Under the pieces are notes generated by a model that did no database searches, was not told the origin of the DNA, and worked only from the letters and a program-made list of their open reading frames with translations. Source: an uncultured Shewanella sp. (GTDB lineage Bacteria > Pseudomonadota > Gammaproteobacteria > Enterobacterales > Shewanellaceae). From it: a stretch of 64,000 bases of DNA. Every line of letters begins with the position of its first letter. The stretch's first letter is position 1. Made by a program: the position numbers and the translations under genes. Shown piece after piece: positions 9,860 to 18,536 of the stretch. Location: contig NZ_CANMUW010000004.1 in assembly GCF_947501225.1 (NCBI RefSeq), forward strand, positions 1 to 64,000, given 5' to 3'.

Positions 9860-12800
9860 CTATATTTTCTGATGTTTCCTCACGACCCCGAAATCTGCCA
9901 AAATCGCGTAGGCACAGGGGATGATAAATATCACCATCAGGGTCGAAGCGAAGATCCCGAATACAATCGACACAACCAGTGGCTGCACTACCTGTGCCTG
10001 AAGGCTGGATTCAAGCAGCAGGGGTAACAAGCCCGCAGCTGTCGTCAGTGAAGTTAAAAAAACCGCCCTGAATCGCTCCCGGCTGGCACTCACTACCGCT
10101 TCATGAACACTATCCCCCTCATCGACATGATGACGTATATATTGCACCAACAAGATGGAATCATTCACTACGATACCGGCAAGGGAGATGAAACCCATAA
10201 TCGATGGCATAGAGAGGCTATAGCCCAGTAGCAGATGTCCCCATAGCACGCCTATCAATGCAAGCGGGATAGCCAACATGACAACTACAGGCTCGAGATA
10301 GCTTCTGAATTGAAAGCTGAGGATTGCGAAGAGCCCAAACATACCAATGATGAAACCTTTCCCGAGTGAAGCCCCCGTCTTAGCCGTCTCTTTCGCCGAA
10401 CCTTCGAAATCGACCCTTACCCCGGGGTAGTCCTGCATGGCTTGCGGCAACCAATCAGATTTTATCTTAGCTAAGGTCTCATTGGCATTACCCTTGCGGT
10501 TATCGACATCGGCCATCACGGTCACCGAGCGCTGGCTATCGATCCGCTGAATCCGAACATAAGAACGTTGACTCTCCAGTTTGGCTATCGCGGACAGGGT
10601 AAGCTGATTACCATCGGGTAACATGATGGGGAAGTTAGCCAAAGCGTGCAGATCGCCCGCTTGCACCTTATTCAACCTGACCTCGATCTCGATATTCTCA
10701 GGCCCAACCTGGATCTCATCGGCGCGTTGACCAAAGAAAGCACTGCGCAGCTGATTGGCAACCAATTGACCATCGATGCCGAAAGCTTCCGCTCCTGGCC
10801 TGAGGCTTACCTTTATCTCCTCCTTACCCGGACGCATATCATCAAGAATACCGTTAATACCATCGAACTTAGCAAGATAAAATTGCAGCGACACAGATGC
10901 CTGCTTAAGCATATCCAGATCATCCCCTTGCAGGCGAACCTCAATATCACGACCGGCGGGTCCCATTGTTGGCTGCTTGAAGACCATAGACAAAGGAGAC
11001 GCCAGCTCACCGGTATTATCGCGCCAGTCCTGAATAAACTCCTCTATCAGAGTATTACGGATCTCTGCCGACAGAAGATCTAACCTGACCGTAGCCACAT
11101 GAGGCCCCTTCTCCCCCGCATCGGCATTGAAGTTATATTGAGAGGTAATATCCAGGATAAGCTCCTCGCCCTCTTCCACCTCTTGGCTATAGCGTGTTCC
11201 TGTCTCTTTCGCGCTGAGGATCACGCGCTCGACAACCTTTTGAGTCTCACTCAAAGGAGTTCCCGGCGGCAAGATAATTCTGACCTCGGCAATATCACCG
11301 TCGAGTTCAGGAAAGGGGACAAACTTCAACACCCCACCAACAACGAGTGCAACAGAGCAGAGAAGAAGACCTATGGTAATACCTACGCTGGCGTAGCGCC
11401 ATTGCACCACAAACCTAACGGCATCGACGAGTTTGGTATTACGAAACTCTTCAAATTTCGCTAAGAAATCCCGTTTGAACTTAAGCTCACCCCTCTCCTC
11501 TTTCCCGGGGGCATGGCTCAGTGAATGGTTCAGGTGATTAGGCAAGATAAGAAATGCCTCAATTAAGCTGATGCTCAGCACCATGATAAGTACGGTCGGA
11601 ATCGCCGAGAGTACGGCTCCCATTTGGCCATCGAGTCCAAGCAGGCTGCTGAAGATCAAGATGGTGGTCAAAAATGAGGAGACCACTCCCGGAGCCACTT
11701 TTTTCACCCCTTTAACCACGGCGTCATGGGGCGCAAAACCTCTGTCAACATGGGAGGCGATAGACTCGGCGATGACGATAGCATCATCCATCATGATACC
11801 GATAGCCATGAGCAGACCCACTAAGCTCATGATATTAATAGAGACCCCAAAGAGACTCATCAAATAGATGCCGCCCAGAAAGGCGACGGGAAGACCTGCC
11901 GATACCCAAAAAGAGTAACGCAAAGAGAAGAACAGCCACATGCTGAAGAAGACCAGTATGATCCCCTGCCAGCCATTGGTTAACATCATATCCAGACGAT
12001 CTTTGAGCAGCGAAGAGAGATCGTTAGTCAATGTCAGACTCACGCCATCCGGCGCACGTAAACGCTCCTGGTCAATGAAGCTGCTCACCTTCTCTTTTAT
12101 TCTTAACGCGTCATCGGCTTTATTCTTTTGAACCTTGAGTATGGCCGCGTGCTCGCCGTTAAACAGAATATGTTCTTCATCCAGTTCGAAACGATCGCTG
12201 ATAGTGGCGACATCACCCAGCCTGACGACACTGCCATCGCTGGCCGAAGAGATCACTGTTTCCGCCAACGCCTGGGGAGTCACCTTTCGCTCGTCAAACC
12301 TTAACAGGAGATTTTTATCTTTAAGTTCAATTGTTCCCGCCGGAATTTTTACATTCTGCCGGCCCACTTTATCGGCAATATCAGCCGCGGTCAGTCCCAG
12401 ACGACGCATATCAACTTGATTGAGCTCAATACGCAACTGGTGATCGGAAAAACCGGCCACCGATACCAGGCTCACCCCGGCATCGATCTTCAACCGACGT
12501 TTCAGCTCTTCGGCGTAGCTCTTAAGGTGGGGCCAACTGGCATCGGCCGAGATAGCGATATCCACGACGGGCTCGGCCCAGTCGAGCTCTTTTACCACGG
12601 GTGGTTCAATTTGTGACGGAAAATTTTTAATCGCATTGATCTGCGTCTGCACATCCACCAACGAGCGACCGATATCTGCTTTGGCGTCCAGCTTAATGGT
12701 CATAGATGCAACGCCTTCCTGCGCGTCACACTTCACCTCTTCGACATTGCCCAGCCCATCGACAGCATCTTCCATCCGCAGGCACAGGCTCTCTTCCACC

Positions 12801-12967
12801 TCTATCGGCGATGCGCCGGGATAGACAACCGTCGCGGTTACATAGGGAGGAGCAAACTCGGGAAATGTCTCACGCTTTATCGAGCCCAGATTCAATAACC
12901 CGAGCAGAAGCAGAGCGAGCATCAACAGGTTGGCTAATGTGGGGTGACGGGTGATGTAAGTTATCAC
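9860..12967 (-). CDS. RND efflux pump permease (AcrB/HAE family)
   Basis: This 1035-residue inner-membrane permease of the resistance-nodulation-division superfamily uses the proton gradient to export hydrophobic compounds through a tripartite pump. Family features are the N-terminal helix followed by KRETFPEFAPPYV, the large periplasmic porter domains, the FLGGIYLMSLFGVSIN region, and the paired aspartates of the proton relay in IGIMMDDAIV at about residue 400. A second repeat has MGFISLAGIVVNDSILLV. The start is a GTG whose first four bases overlap the stop of the adaptor gene (GTGA), so the two are translationally coupled. No outer-membrane channel gene is nearby, so a TolC encoded elsewhere is expected. 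The substrate is not readable. Confidence 0.94.
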   Translation of the reverse strand: MITYITRHPTLANLLMLALLLLGLLNLGSIKRETFPEFAPPYVTATVVYPGASPIEVEESLCLRMEDAVDGLGNVEEVKCDAQEGVASMTIKLDAKADIGRSLVDVQTQINAIKNFPSQIEPPVVKELDWAEPVVDIAISADASWPHLKSYAEELKRRLKIDAGVSLVSVAGFSDHQLRIELNQVDMRRLGLTAADIADKVGRQNVKIPAGTIELKDKNLLLRFDERKVTPQALAETVISSASDGSVVRLGDVATISDRFELDEEHILFNGEHAAILKVQKNKADDALRIKEKVSSFIDQERLRAPDGVSLTLTNDLSSLLKDRLDMMLTNGWQGIILVFFSMWLFFSLRYSFWVSAGLPVAFLGGIYLMSLFGVSINIMSLVGLLMAIGIMMDDAIVIAESIASHVDRGFAPHDAVVKGVKKVAPGVVSSFLTTILIFSSLLGLDGQMGAVLSAIPTVLIMVLSISLIEAFLILPNHLNHSLSHAPGKEERGELKFKRDFLAKFEEFRNTKLVDAVRFVVQWRYASVGITIGLLLCSVALVVGGVLKFVPFPELDGDIAEVRIILPPGTPLSETQKVVERVILSAKETGTRYSQEVEEGEELILDITSQYNFNADAGEKGPHVATVRLDLLSAEIRNTLIEEFIQDWRDNTGELASPLSMVFKQPTMGPAGRDIEVRLQGDDLDMLKQASVSLQFYLAKFDGINGILDDMRPGKEEIKVSLRPGAEAFGIDGQLVANQLRSAFFGQRADEIQVGPENIEIEVRLNKVQAGDLHALANFPIMLPDGNQLTLSAIAKLESQRSYVRIQRIDSQRSVTVMADVDNRKGNANETLAKIKSDWLPQAMQDYPGVRVDFEGSAKETAKTGASLGKGFIIGMFGLFAILSFQFRSYLEPVVVMLAIPLALIGVLWGHLLLGYSLSMPSIMGFISLAGIVVNDSILLVQYIRHHVDEGDSVHEAVVSASRERFRAVFLTSLTTAAGLLPLLLESSLQAQVVQPLVVSIVFGIFASTLMVIFIIPCAYAILADFGVVRKHQKI

Positions 12968-14313
12968 TGACCTGCCTCCTGTGAAGAAGCCTTGGCTCGC
13001 TCCGCATCATTCTGGCTTGCACCAGATGAGACCTCTTTTAACGACATCCCCTGAATGGCGGGAATAAGATCGTTCAGCACCACCTTATCACCGGCGGCCA
13101 CTTCGGCCTGAATCGCGACCTCTTCCCCATTGCGAAACAGAACGGTTACCGGCTTGATCACCAGCTTATTGTCCTGATCCATCAGATATAACTTGTCACC
13201 ATGTAGCGCCTTTTCTGGCACGGAAAAATGAGGTTTACTCTGACCATATATTAGCGCCGACACGAACATTCCCTTAGTCAAAGGTGGCCTGCTGAATGGC
13301 TTCAGCTGACGGAAGTCCTGCTCTACCTCAAGATAGATACCAATGGTTGCCTGATTTGGATTAACGGTTTCTGCAACTCTGGTTACCTTGGCTGGCCAGG
13401 AGAAACGGTTGCTGCCCACCTGAAACTCCACATTGGCCTGTAATTCAAGCAGCTCAAATGAGGGCAGGCTGTGCTCCTCGGGGATACTTTTAATACTGCC
13501 GACTAAGGTGCGCATATCTTGCAGAGATATCTCGGCCTTGATCTCAGCAGTGCCAAGCTGATGGGCGACCAGCATAGTAGAGCCCAAAGCCACAACCTGA
13601 TCTTGTTCGATATTAATATCGGAAACCCGGGCATCGAAAGGCAACACGACCTTAGTCTGCTTCAGCCTTCTGCGGGCATCCTCTAATTGCGCCACATCCA
13701 CACTCTGCTGCGCCTGGGTCACTTTTCTGTCGTCAGGCAGCAGCTTGATCGAGTTTTGTAGATCTTCCACCAGCTTGGTTTGCACCAACAAGGACTGATG
13801 CTGGCTTTCAAGCTCAGAGCTCGATACCAGGTTACGCTTCTTGAGGGTGAGCTTACGTTGATACTCCTGCTCCGCGAGGATAAGCTTCTGCTTCTCAATC
13901 TCCAGACTACTATTGAGGTTTCTCTCCTGCTGATCGAGTCGGGTCAACTGCGCCTGAGTAGAGTTGAGACTCGCCTCTGCCTGAGCCAGCTTCAGCTCAT
14001 ACTCCAGAGGATCGATCTCGAGCACCAAAGTCCCCTCAGGCAACATCCGGCCCGTTTCAAGCTGAGGATGACGGTAGATGACTTTCCCCCCTACTTCGGC
14101 AACCGCCTGCCAAATATGTTTAGGGGTTACCCGGCCAAAGCCCTTTATTCTCGGAGCCAGCTCTTTTTGTTCCAGGGTGAACAGATCAACCGCCCTTGCC
14201 TTATCATAACCTTCAACAACGGGTGGTGACGGTTTTAACACTACCGCCAAGACCAGAATCAATACTCCGGCCAGAATACCGGGAAGCAGGAAACGTTTCT
14301 TATTACTTGTCAT
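12964..14313 (-). CDS. RND efflux periplasmic adaptor (membrane fusion protein)
   Basis: This is the HlyD/AcrA-type adaptor that links the permease to an outer-membrane channel. The 449-residue protein has one N-terminal transmembrane anchor (residues about 7-25). A lipoyl-like half domain precedes a long glutamine- and leucine-rich coiled-coil hairpin (roughly residues 95-215, with LNSTQAQLTRLDQQERNL), followed by VVLPFDARVSDINIEQDQVV, the second lipoyl half, and then beta-barrel and membrane-proximal domains. There is no lipobox, so it is anchored by its helix. It overlaps the permease by 4 bp and tetR by 11 bp, so tetR-adaptor-permease form one tight operon. Confidence 0.92.
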   Translation of the reverse strand: MTSNKKRFLLPGILAGVLILVLAVVLKPSPPVVEGYDKARAVDLFTLEQKELAPRIKGFGRVTPKHIWQAVAEVGGKVIYRHPQLETGRMLPEGTLVLEIDPLEYELKLAQAEASLNSTQAQLTRLDQQERNLNSSLEIEKQKLILAEQEYQRKLTLKKRNLVSSSELESQHQSLLVQTKLVEDLQNSIKLLPDDRKVTQAQQSVDVAQLEDARRRLKQTKVVLPFDARVSDINIEQDQVVALGSTMLVAHQLGTAEIKAEISLQDMRTLVGSIKSIPEEHSLPSFELLELQANVEFQVGSNRFSWPAKVTRVAETVNPNQATIGIYLEVEQDFRQLKPFSRPPLTKGMFVSALIYGQSKPHFSVPEKALHGDKLYLMDQDNKLVIKPVTVLFRNGEEVAIQAEVAAGDKVVLNDLIPAIQGMSLKEVSSGASQNDAERAKASSQEAGQ

Positions 14314-14959
14314 GACTCTGGTCCTTTGTGGGCATTAAGCCCCTTGCAAGCAGATTAGTGTTTTGCTCTGCGAGTTTAGTTAGAAATTCAGGTGTGAGCT
14401 GTATGCCTAGTCGGTTCAATAACTCTTCGGGTACAAGAAATGGGAATATTGTCATGGAAATAAAACTCAGTTGAGCGCACAGGCTATCGACATCGTCCCG
14501 GAGCAGTCCTCTCTCTTTGAGCTTATCGAACATCATGATGTCATCCAGATCGACGATTTCGTTGAACACCTTGGTTATCTCTTTATTTTCAGGAATACTC
14601 TGATCCAGCCCCGCCAGACGGAAGATTAACCTTGGAAAATGAGGATAAGCCGACATGACTTGATAGTAGGTCTGCATAAAACTTGCCGGGCCACTCGCCT
14701 GTTTCTCTCTAATCACCTTGTAGAGCTGCTGCTTCACAGGTGCCGCAGTCTCACGAAGCATAGCGGTAAACAAGTTTTCTTTTGAGCCAAAATAGTAGCG
14801 AATAAGACCGGGATCTGTGCCTGCAAGTGCCGCAACATCACGAATGGTGACCTGAGAGTAGTCACGCTCGACGAAAAGTGCTCTCGCTGCCTGAACAAGC
14901 TTATCGCGATTTTGAGTCTCTCCACTGGGGCGTCCTACTTTATTCTTGCTATCAGGCAT
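14303..14959 (-). CDS. TetR-family repressor of the efflux operon
   Basis: This 218-residue TetR/AcrR regulator has an N-terminal helix-turn-helix (VTIRDVAALAGTDPGLIRYYFGSKENLF, residues about 36-63) and a helical ligand-binding C-terminal half. It is the first gene of the efflux operon and overlaps the adaptor gene by 11 bp, so it most likely represses its own operon until a pump substrate binds. The start MPDSKNKVGRPSGETQ, followed by a basic arm, is typical. No clear palindromic operator was recognised in the upstream gap. Confidence 0.9.
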   Translation of the reverse strand: MPDSKNKVGRPSGETQNRDKLVQAARALFVERDYSQVTIRDVAALAGTDPGLIRYYFGSKENLFTAMLRETAAPVKQQLYKVIREKQASGPASFMQTYYQVMSAYPHFPRLIFRLAGLDQSIPENKEITKVFNEIVDLDDIMMFDKLKERGLLRDDVDSLCAQLSFISMTIFPFLVPEELLNRLGIQLTPEFLTKLAEQNTNLLARGLMPTKDQSHDK

Positions 14960-15177
14960 ACACTATTCCTCAATTAAAGAATTTATTTTAAAAGCAGAGC
15001 AAAAGAATTGGCAGTGAAATAATTCCACAAAACCAGCACTAACGAAGAATACAAGAGTTAACAAGCTGTAAAATATAAAGAAAGTAACTATAACATCATG
15101 AGTATAGCCCTTTATGTTTGAAGGGGAGGTGATTTAGGAGGTACTTTAGGTCTTTTGCCTTAAAATATCCGGCTTTT

Positions 15178-15283
15178 TATACTCAGCCTTCTGGCAGAAG
15201 ACGGTATCTGCTACTAAACGTTTTTCCCCATACTTCGATATTGGAGACGTCGCATAATTTGAAGCTTTTCAAGCTCTGAGCGC
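15178..15283 (-). repeat. degenerate copy of the dmsH 3' end
   Basis: Bases 15215-15275 align with 18048-18108 at 51 of 61 positions by hand count, and weaker similarity continues to 15178. Read on the minus strand it encodes ELEKLQIMRRLQYRSMGKNV before a stop, close to the DmsH end KLEKLQSLRRNQYRSMGRNV. No start codon or longer frame is attached, so it is a fragment or a dispersed repeat. The rest of the gap 14960-15377 holds no gene that I can see. Confidence 0.65.
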
Positions 15284-15314
15284 ACTCTCAGCGGTCATAA
15301 TGCCCCACTTAGTG

Positions 15315-15327
15315 TGACCCCATTTAT
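15315..15327. repeat. left 13-bp inverted repeat flanking the cytochrome-LysR segment
   Basis: TGACCCCATTTAT is inverted at 17952-17964 as ATAAATAGGGTCA, matching at 12 of 13 positions. Together they bracket the octaheme cytochrome and LysR genes (about 2650 bp). Confidence 0.45.
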
Positions 15328-15337
15328 TGCACAGGTA

Positions 15338-15365
15338 GTAATGCCAGCTGATTAGCTGGCATTAC
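15338..15365 (-). terminator. hairpin after the octaheme cytochrome gene
   Basis: GTAATGCCAGCT and AGCTGGCATTAC form a perfect 12-bp stem with loop GATT, 12 bp beyond the stop codon. The T-run on the minus strand is weak, but position and stem strength suggest a terminator. Confidence 0.6.
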
Positions 15366-15377
15366 ATTATACGCTTA

Positions 15378-16793
15378 TCAGAAGCCTACATCCTTATGGA
15401 TCTTACCGATCTTCTGCGCTCTGATGTCATAGTCTTCCGCATGACAACCAGAACAACTATCCCAAGCACGAAGCCAAGGCATTTGGAACTCACCGTCTGC
15501 TGAGAAGTGTCTTGGGTCGTCCTTTGCGCCTTCAAGGTCAATCTTAAACAGGTGTGATTCAGTAGGCATATGGCAGTCTGTACACTTCGCAATGAACTCG
15601 TGAGCTGCTGAAGCTATATCACTCTCTGGAACGTCTGAGAATTGCATAGTATGGCAGTCTGTACACTGTCTAACCATCGCGTTCTCATGGCCAGCTTTAT
15701 CATGATTTACTGCTGATTGGTGTGGATTGTGACAGGTTGAACAGTTAAAGCTGGCCTTCTTACCCATTGCCACCCCTGTATCAGGGTCAACACCTTTAAG
15801 CGTTGCCGCCGCATGTCTACCGCCACCACTAACATCATCTTTACGTCCTTCAGGCTGACCAAACTCACCTACAACTGGTAAACGTGAGTTCATAGTACCC
15901 TCACCGAATGCGTGCTCATACTCCGTCACATAATCAGGGTACAGTCTTCGCGCATCTTCAGTTGTATGACACTCGATACATGAAACCGCTTTACCATTCG
16001 CCATATCTTCAGCAAGAAAATCCTCTGCAATTCGTGCATCAGCTATTTTAACAATGTTATGTTTTGAAGGCCCTTTGATATGCTCACTACCCGCACCGTG
16101 ACAACTTTCACATTGAATCCCAGTCATAGCGAACGTCCCTGTCATGCCCGGCATATCATCTTGTCTAAACAAGTTTCTTTCGTCACCAGAGGCAGAGGTA
16201 TAAGCTTTCCAGCCTGTGGTATGACATCTACCACACGGCCCATAGGGGTGACCGTCCGGCTCAGTGCTCCTTATGTATGGCATCATCATTTCAGAGGTGA
16301 TTTGCGTTCCCTTTGGCTTTAACATCATACCAGCCTTTTGACCGTTCATAATGTAGCCGTTCTTATCAATAAAGAGATTAGCCGTTATTGTCCCGCCAAG
16401 AACATACTTAATATCCTTCCATCCATCAGGGTCACCCAAGGTATTTAAAAGGCCCTCAATGACATCAGCAGCCCCTGTTACAGAAGTGAATGGGTATTGA
16501 GGCTCCTCATCATTAATAACCTCCGTTAGCATCATGTTATGACCTGTCTCTAAGAATGATTTCTTATCTGAGTGACAGGCAAGGCATTTCTCAGTTCCAA
16601 TATACTCTAATGCAACCTCTTCGGGCACTGTCTCAACAGGTGTTTCAACAGGTGTTTCAATTGGTGTCTCAACCGGAACCTCTACAATAATCACCTCAGT
16701 GTCATCATCTCCACAAGCTGATAGCATTACTAGCATACTGGCAAACACCAGCGTTTTACATGTTGTTCTAAAATGTATTAAGTTCATCATCAA
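15378..16793 (-). CDS. octaheme c-type cytochrome lipoprotein
   Basis: The 471-residue product has eight CXXCH haem-binding motifs: CLACH, CGRCH, CESCH, CIECH, CSTCH, CTDCH twice and CSGCH. Its signal peptide ends in a lipobox (LSAC at about residue 27, then GDDD), so it should be lipid-anchored in the envelope, probably in the outer membrane. A proline-rich spacer with repeated VETP units separates the anchor from the haem domain. It looks like an electron carrier or terminal reductase in extracellular or periplasmic respiration, but I cannot assign a substrate. It is not a recognisable MtrC/OmcA homologue by length or haem count. It lies downstream of a LysR gene and next to dmsEFABGH. AGGGA precedes three successive ATG codons, so the start could be 3 or 6 bases later. 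Confidence 0.9.
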   Translation of the reverse strand: MMMNLIHFRTTCKTLVFASMLVMLSACGDDDTEVIIVEVPVETPIETPVETPVETVPEEVALEYIGTEKCLACHSDKKSFLETGHNMMLTEVINDEEPQYPFTSVTGAADVIEGLLNTLGDPDGWKDIKYVLGGTITANLFIDKNGYIMNGQKAGMMLKPKGTQITSEMMMPYIRSTEPDGHPYGPCGRCHTTGWKAYTSASGDERNLFRQDDMPGMTGTFAMTGIQCESCHGAGSEHIKGPSKHNIVKIADARIAEDFLAEDMANGKAVSCIECHTTEDARRLYPDYVTEYEHAFGEGTMNSRLPVVGEFGQPEGRKDDVSGGGRHAAATLKGVDPDTGVAMGKKASFNCSTCHNPHQSAVNHDKAGHENAMVRQCTDCHTMQFSDVPESDIASAAHEFIAKCTDCHMPTESHLFKIDLEGAKDDPRHFSADGEFQMPWLRAWDSCSGCHAEDYDIRAQKIGKIHKDVGF

Positions 16794-16945
16794 TCCCTAA
16801 ATAAGTTTTTCCTGCATTCGCAGTAGAACCAATATAAAAGAACCCAAGATAAATGATGTAATTAGGTAGTTAAATTGTGACTGATAATTGAAGATTCATG
16901 GAGCTTAATTTCAATATATTCAAAAGGTTATTTCAATAAGGAGAA

Positions 16946-17923
16946 TCAATACCTATAATCATGAAGAGCCAGTAATTCTTTAATGGTATTGATTATTATT
17001 TCCCTGTTTTCAACTGTGTATCTGCGATGGGAAACTGGTTTTTCAATTAGATAGTATTTGGAAGGTAGCATATTTCCATGAAGCTTCTTTACCTCGACTT
17101 CAGGTAATCGCTCGACATGGATCCCCGGCATATTCTTATAAATTTCAGCCTCTACCGCTGGAATAAATGCCAGGCTCTCCATGGTCAATAAATTGCTGTA
17201 CCACTGCTCTTTACCTTTAACCTTTTCAACACTGACAAGCTCTATTCCCGATTGATGGCTATAGACTTCCAGGGGGGCCATCTTGTCATTAAGCCCCTTA
17301 CATTCCAGATAAAGAGAGGGGTATTTACAAATTTCATTTAAAGTAAAATGGGGAAGCCTCGTCCAAATGGGATGTCTCACATTTCCGGCCAGATAAATGG
17401 AGTCTAAGGTACCTAAATGTTCAAAATTAAGATCATGGTGACAAGTGGTATCTAAGGCCACCCCTAAGTCTAACTCCCCACTGTGAATCAACTCAGCTGA
17501 GTCATCTTTCCAAGTATGGAGCCGAATCTTACCAATTCGATTAAGAGAATAATTATTGGATAAAATCAGAGAGAGACTCGCCATGATCCCCGGCATCACC
17601 GCGATATTAAGAACGGGCGTTGAGTCATGATGGCTTACTTCAAACGCCACTTGTTCAATTTTTGCCACCGAATAGCAAAACCGACATATGGGCTCAAAAA
17701 GATGCTCGGCTAACGGAGTTGGTTTCAAACCAAACTGACGGCGATAGAAAAGCTGATCATCAAACGTCACCCGTAAAGTGGTTAGGCAGCGACTGATTTT
17801 AGGCGCAGATACATTCAGCTCTTTTGCTGCAGCATTCGCATGACCGGTTTGAAAAATGATTTTAAAGACCTGTAAACAAAATACATCGAGGTCACTGATT
17901 CTCTTAATTGCTTGATTATTCAT
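16946..17923 (-). CDS. LysR-type regulator near the cytochrome and dms genes
   Basis: This 325-residue LysR-like regulator has an N-terminal winged helix-turn-helix around residues 28-55 (FQTGHANAAAKELNVSAPKI) followed by FGLKPTPLAEHL, the usual wing and linker. The C-terminal effector domain is more divergent than in most LysR proteins. It lies on the same strand as, and 152 bp upstream of, the octaheme cytochrome gene, and downstream of dmsH. Shewanella often keeps regulators of this kind beside multihaem cytochrome or reductase genes, so control of the cytochrome gene is a reasonable inference. The effector is unknown. Confidence 0.85.
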   Translation of the reverse strand: MNNQAIKRISDLDVFCLQVFKIIFQTGHANAAAKELNVSAPKISRCLTTLRVTFDDQLFYRRQFGLKPTPLAEHLFEPICRFCYSVAKIEQVAFEVSHHDSTPVLNIAVMPGIMASLSLILSNNYSLNRIGKIRLHTWKDDSAELIHSGELDLGVALDTTCHHDLNFEHLGTLDSIYLAGNVRHPIWTRLPHFTLNEICKYPSLYLECKGLNDKMAPLEVYSHQSGIELVSVEKVKGKEQWYSNLLTMESLAFIPAVEAEIYKNMPGIHVERLPEVEVKKLHGNMLPSKYYLIEKPVSHRRYTVENREIIINTIKELLALHDYRY

Positions 17924-17951
17924 TTGATATTAATTTTATCTATTCATGTTT

Positions 17952-17964
17952 ATAAATAGGGTCA
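17952..17964. repeat. right 13-bp inverted repeat flanking the cytochrome-LysR segment
   Basis: ATAAATAGGGTCA is the inverted counterpart of 15315-15327 (12 of 13 positions). The following bases GAATCTGAG continue a GGGTCAGA-type sequence of a kind seen near REP-associated elements. Confidence 0.45.
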
Positions 17965-18046
17965 GAATCTGAGAGATCCCCACTAATTTAAAAATTAGCT
18001 TGCGGCGCATCATATTCAGGCCTCCGGCAGAAATCTGCACCAGCCT

Positions 18047-18517
18047 TTAAACGTTTCTTCCCATGCTGCGATACTGGTTACGTCGCAGACTTTGTAGCTT
18101 TTCAAGCTTCTGACAAAGTTCGAAAATATGCTCCTGAAACAACTTGAGTTCCGCCCTATACCCAAGCTCACTTTTAGAGGAACAGGCTTTAGAGGGGTAT
18201 GCTTTAGAAGCATAGTGTTTTGCAATTTGGATGATCAGGTGCTCGGCTTGATTGAGTTTGTCATGCTCAATCTGTTTGACGATAAGCAGCCTGAAACAAT
18301 CGAATAAGATAATAAGCATATGAGCATCATCGAGACTCTCCTCCATAAACTCATCATCCAGGCCATAGTAGCTCATGGCAGCAATCAGATTTGCCACTGT
18401 CGTTATATTCGTTACACCGCAGAACAGGTGCCCCACCTCTGTTTCGAGTACCAAGGCAATTTTTTCGGCAAACACAGACTTCTTCCACTGCTCACCTACA
18501 GATCTTATAAAATTCAT
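18047..18517 (-). CDS. dmsH: DMSO reductase accessory protein DmsH
   Basis: This is the last gene of dmsEFABGH and encodes a 156-residue helical protein without signal peptide or haem motifs. In Shewanella this position holds dmsH, an accessory protein of unknown biochemistry; identification rests on order rather than on a motif I recognise. The protein starts MNFIRSVGEQWKKSVF. Its final twenty residues (KLEKLQSLRRNQYRSMGRNV) are encoded by sequence that recurs at 15215-15275, so the native C-terminus may have been replaced by repeat-derived sequence. It starts 19 bp after the dmsG stop codon. Confidence 0.75.
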   Translation of the reverse strand: MNFIRSVGEQWKKSVFAEKIALVLETEVGHLFCGVTNITTVANLIAAMSYYGLDDEFMEESLDDAHMLIILFDCFRLLIVKQIEHDKLNQAEHLIIQIAKHYASKAYPSKACSSKSELGYRAELKLFQEHIFELCQKLEKLQSLRRNQYRSMGRNV

Positions 18518-18536
18518 TTGTCACCGCCCCCATACA

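Noticed and set aside
10646..11083. 145-aa plus-strand ORF
   Set aside because: It is antisense to the RND permease gene and results from codon-bias mirroring.
13780..14229. 149-aa plus-strand ORF
   Set aside because: It is antisense to the coiled-coil part of the efflux adaptor; its leucine-rich look mirrors the adaptor's glutamine and leucine codons.
16850..16890. CRP site between the LysR gene and the octaheme cytochrome gene (TTGTGACTGATAATTGA)
   Set aside because: Only the left half TGTGA fits; the right half lacks TCACA.
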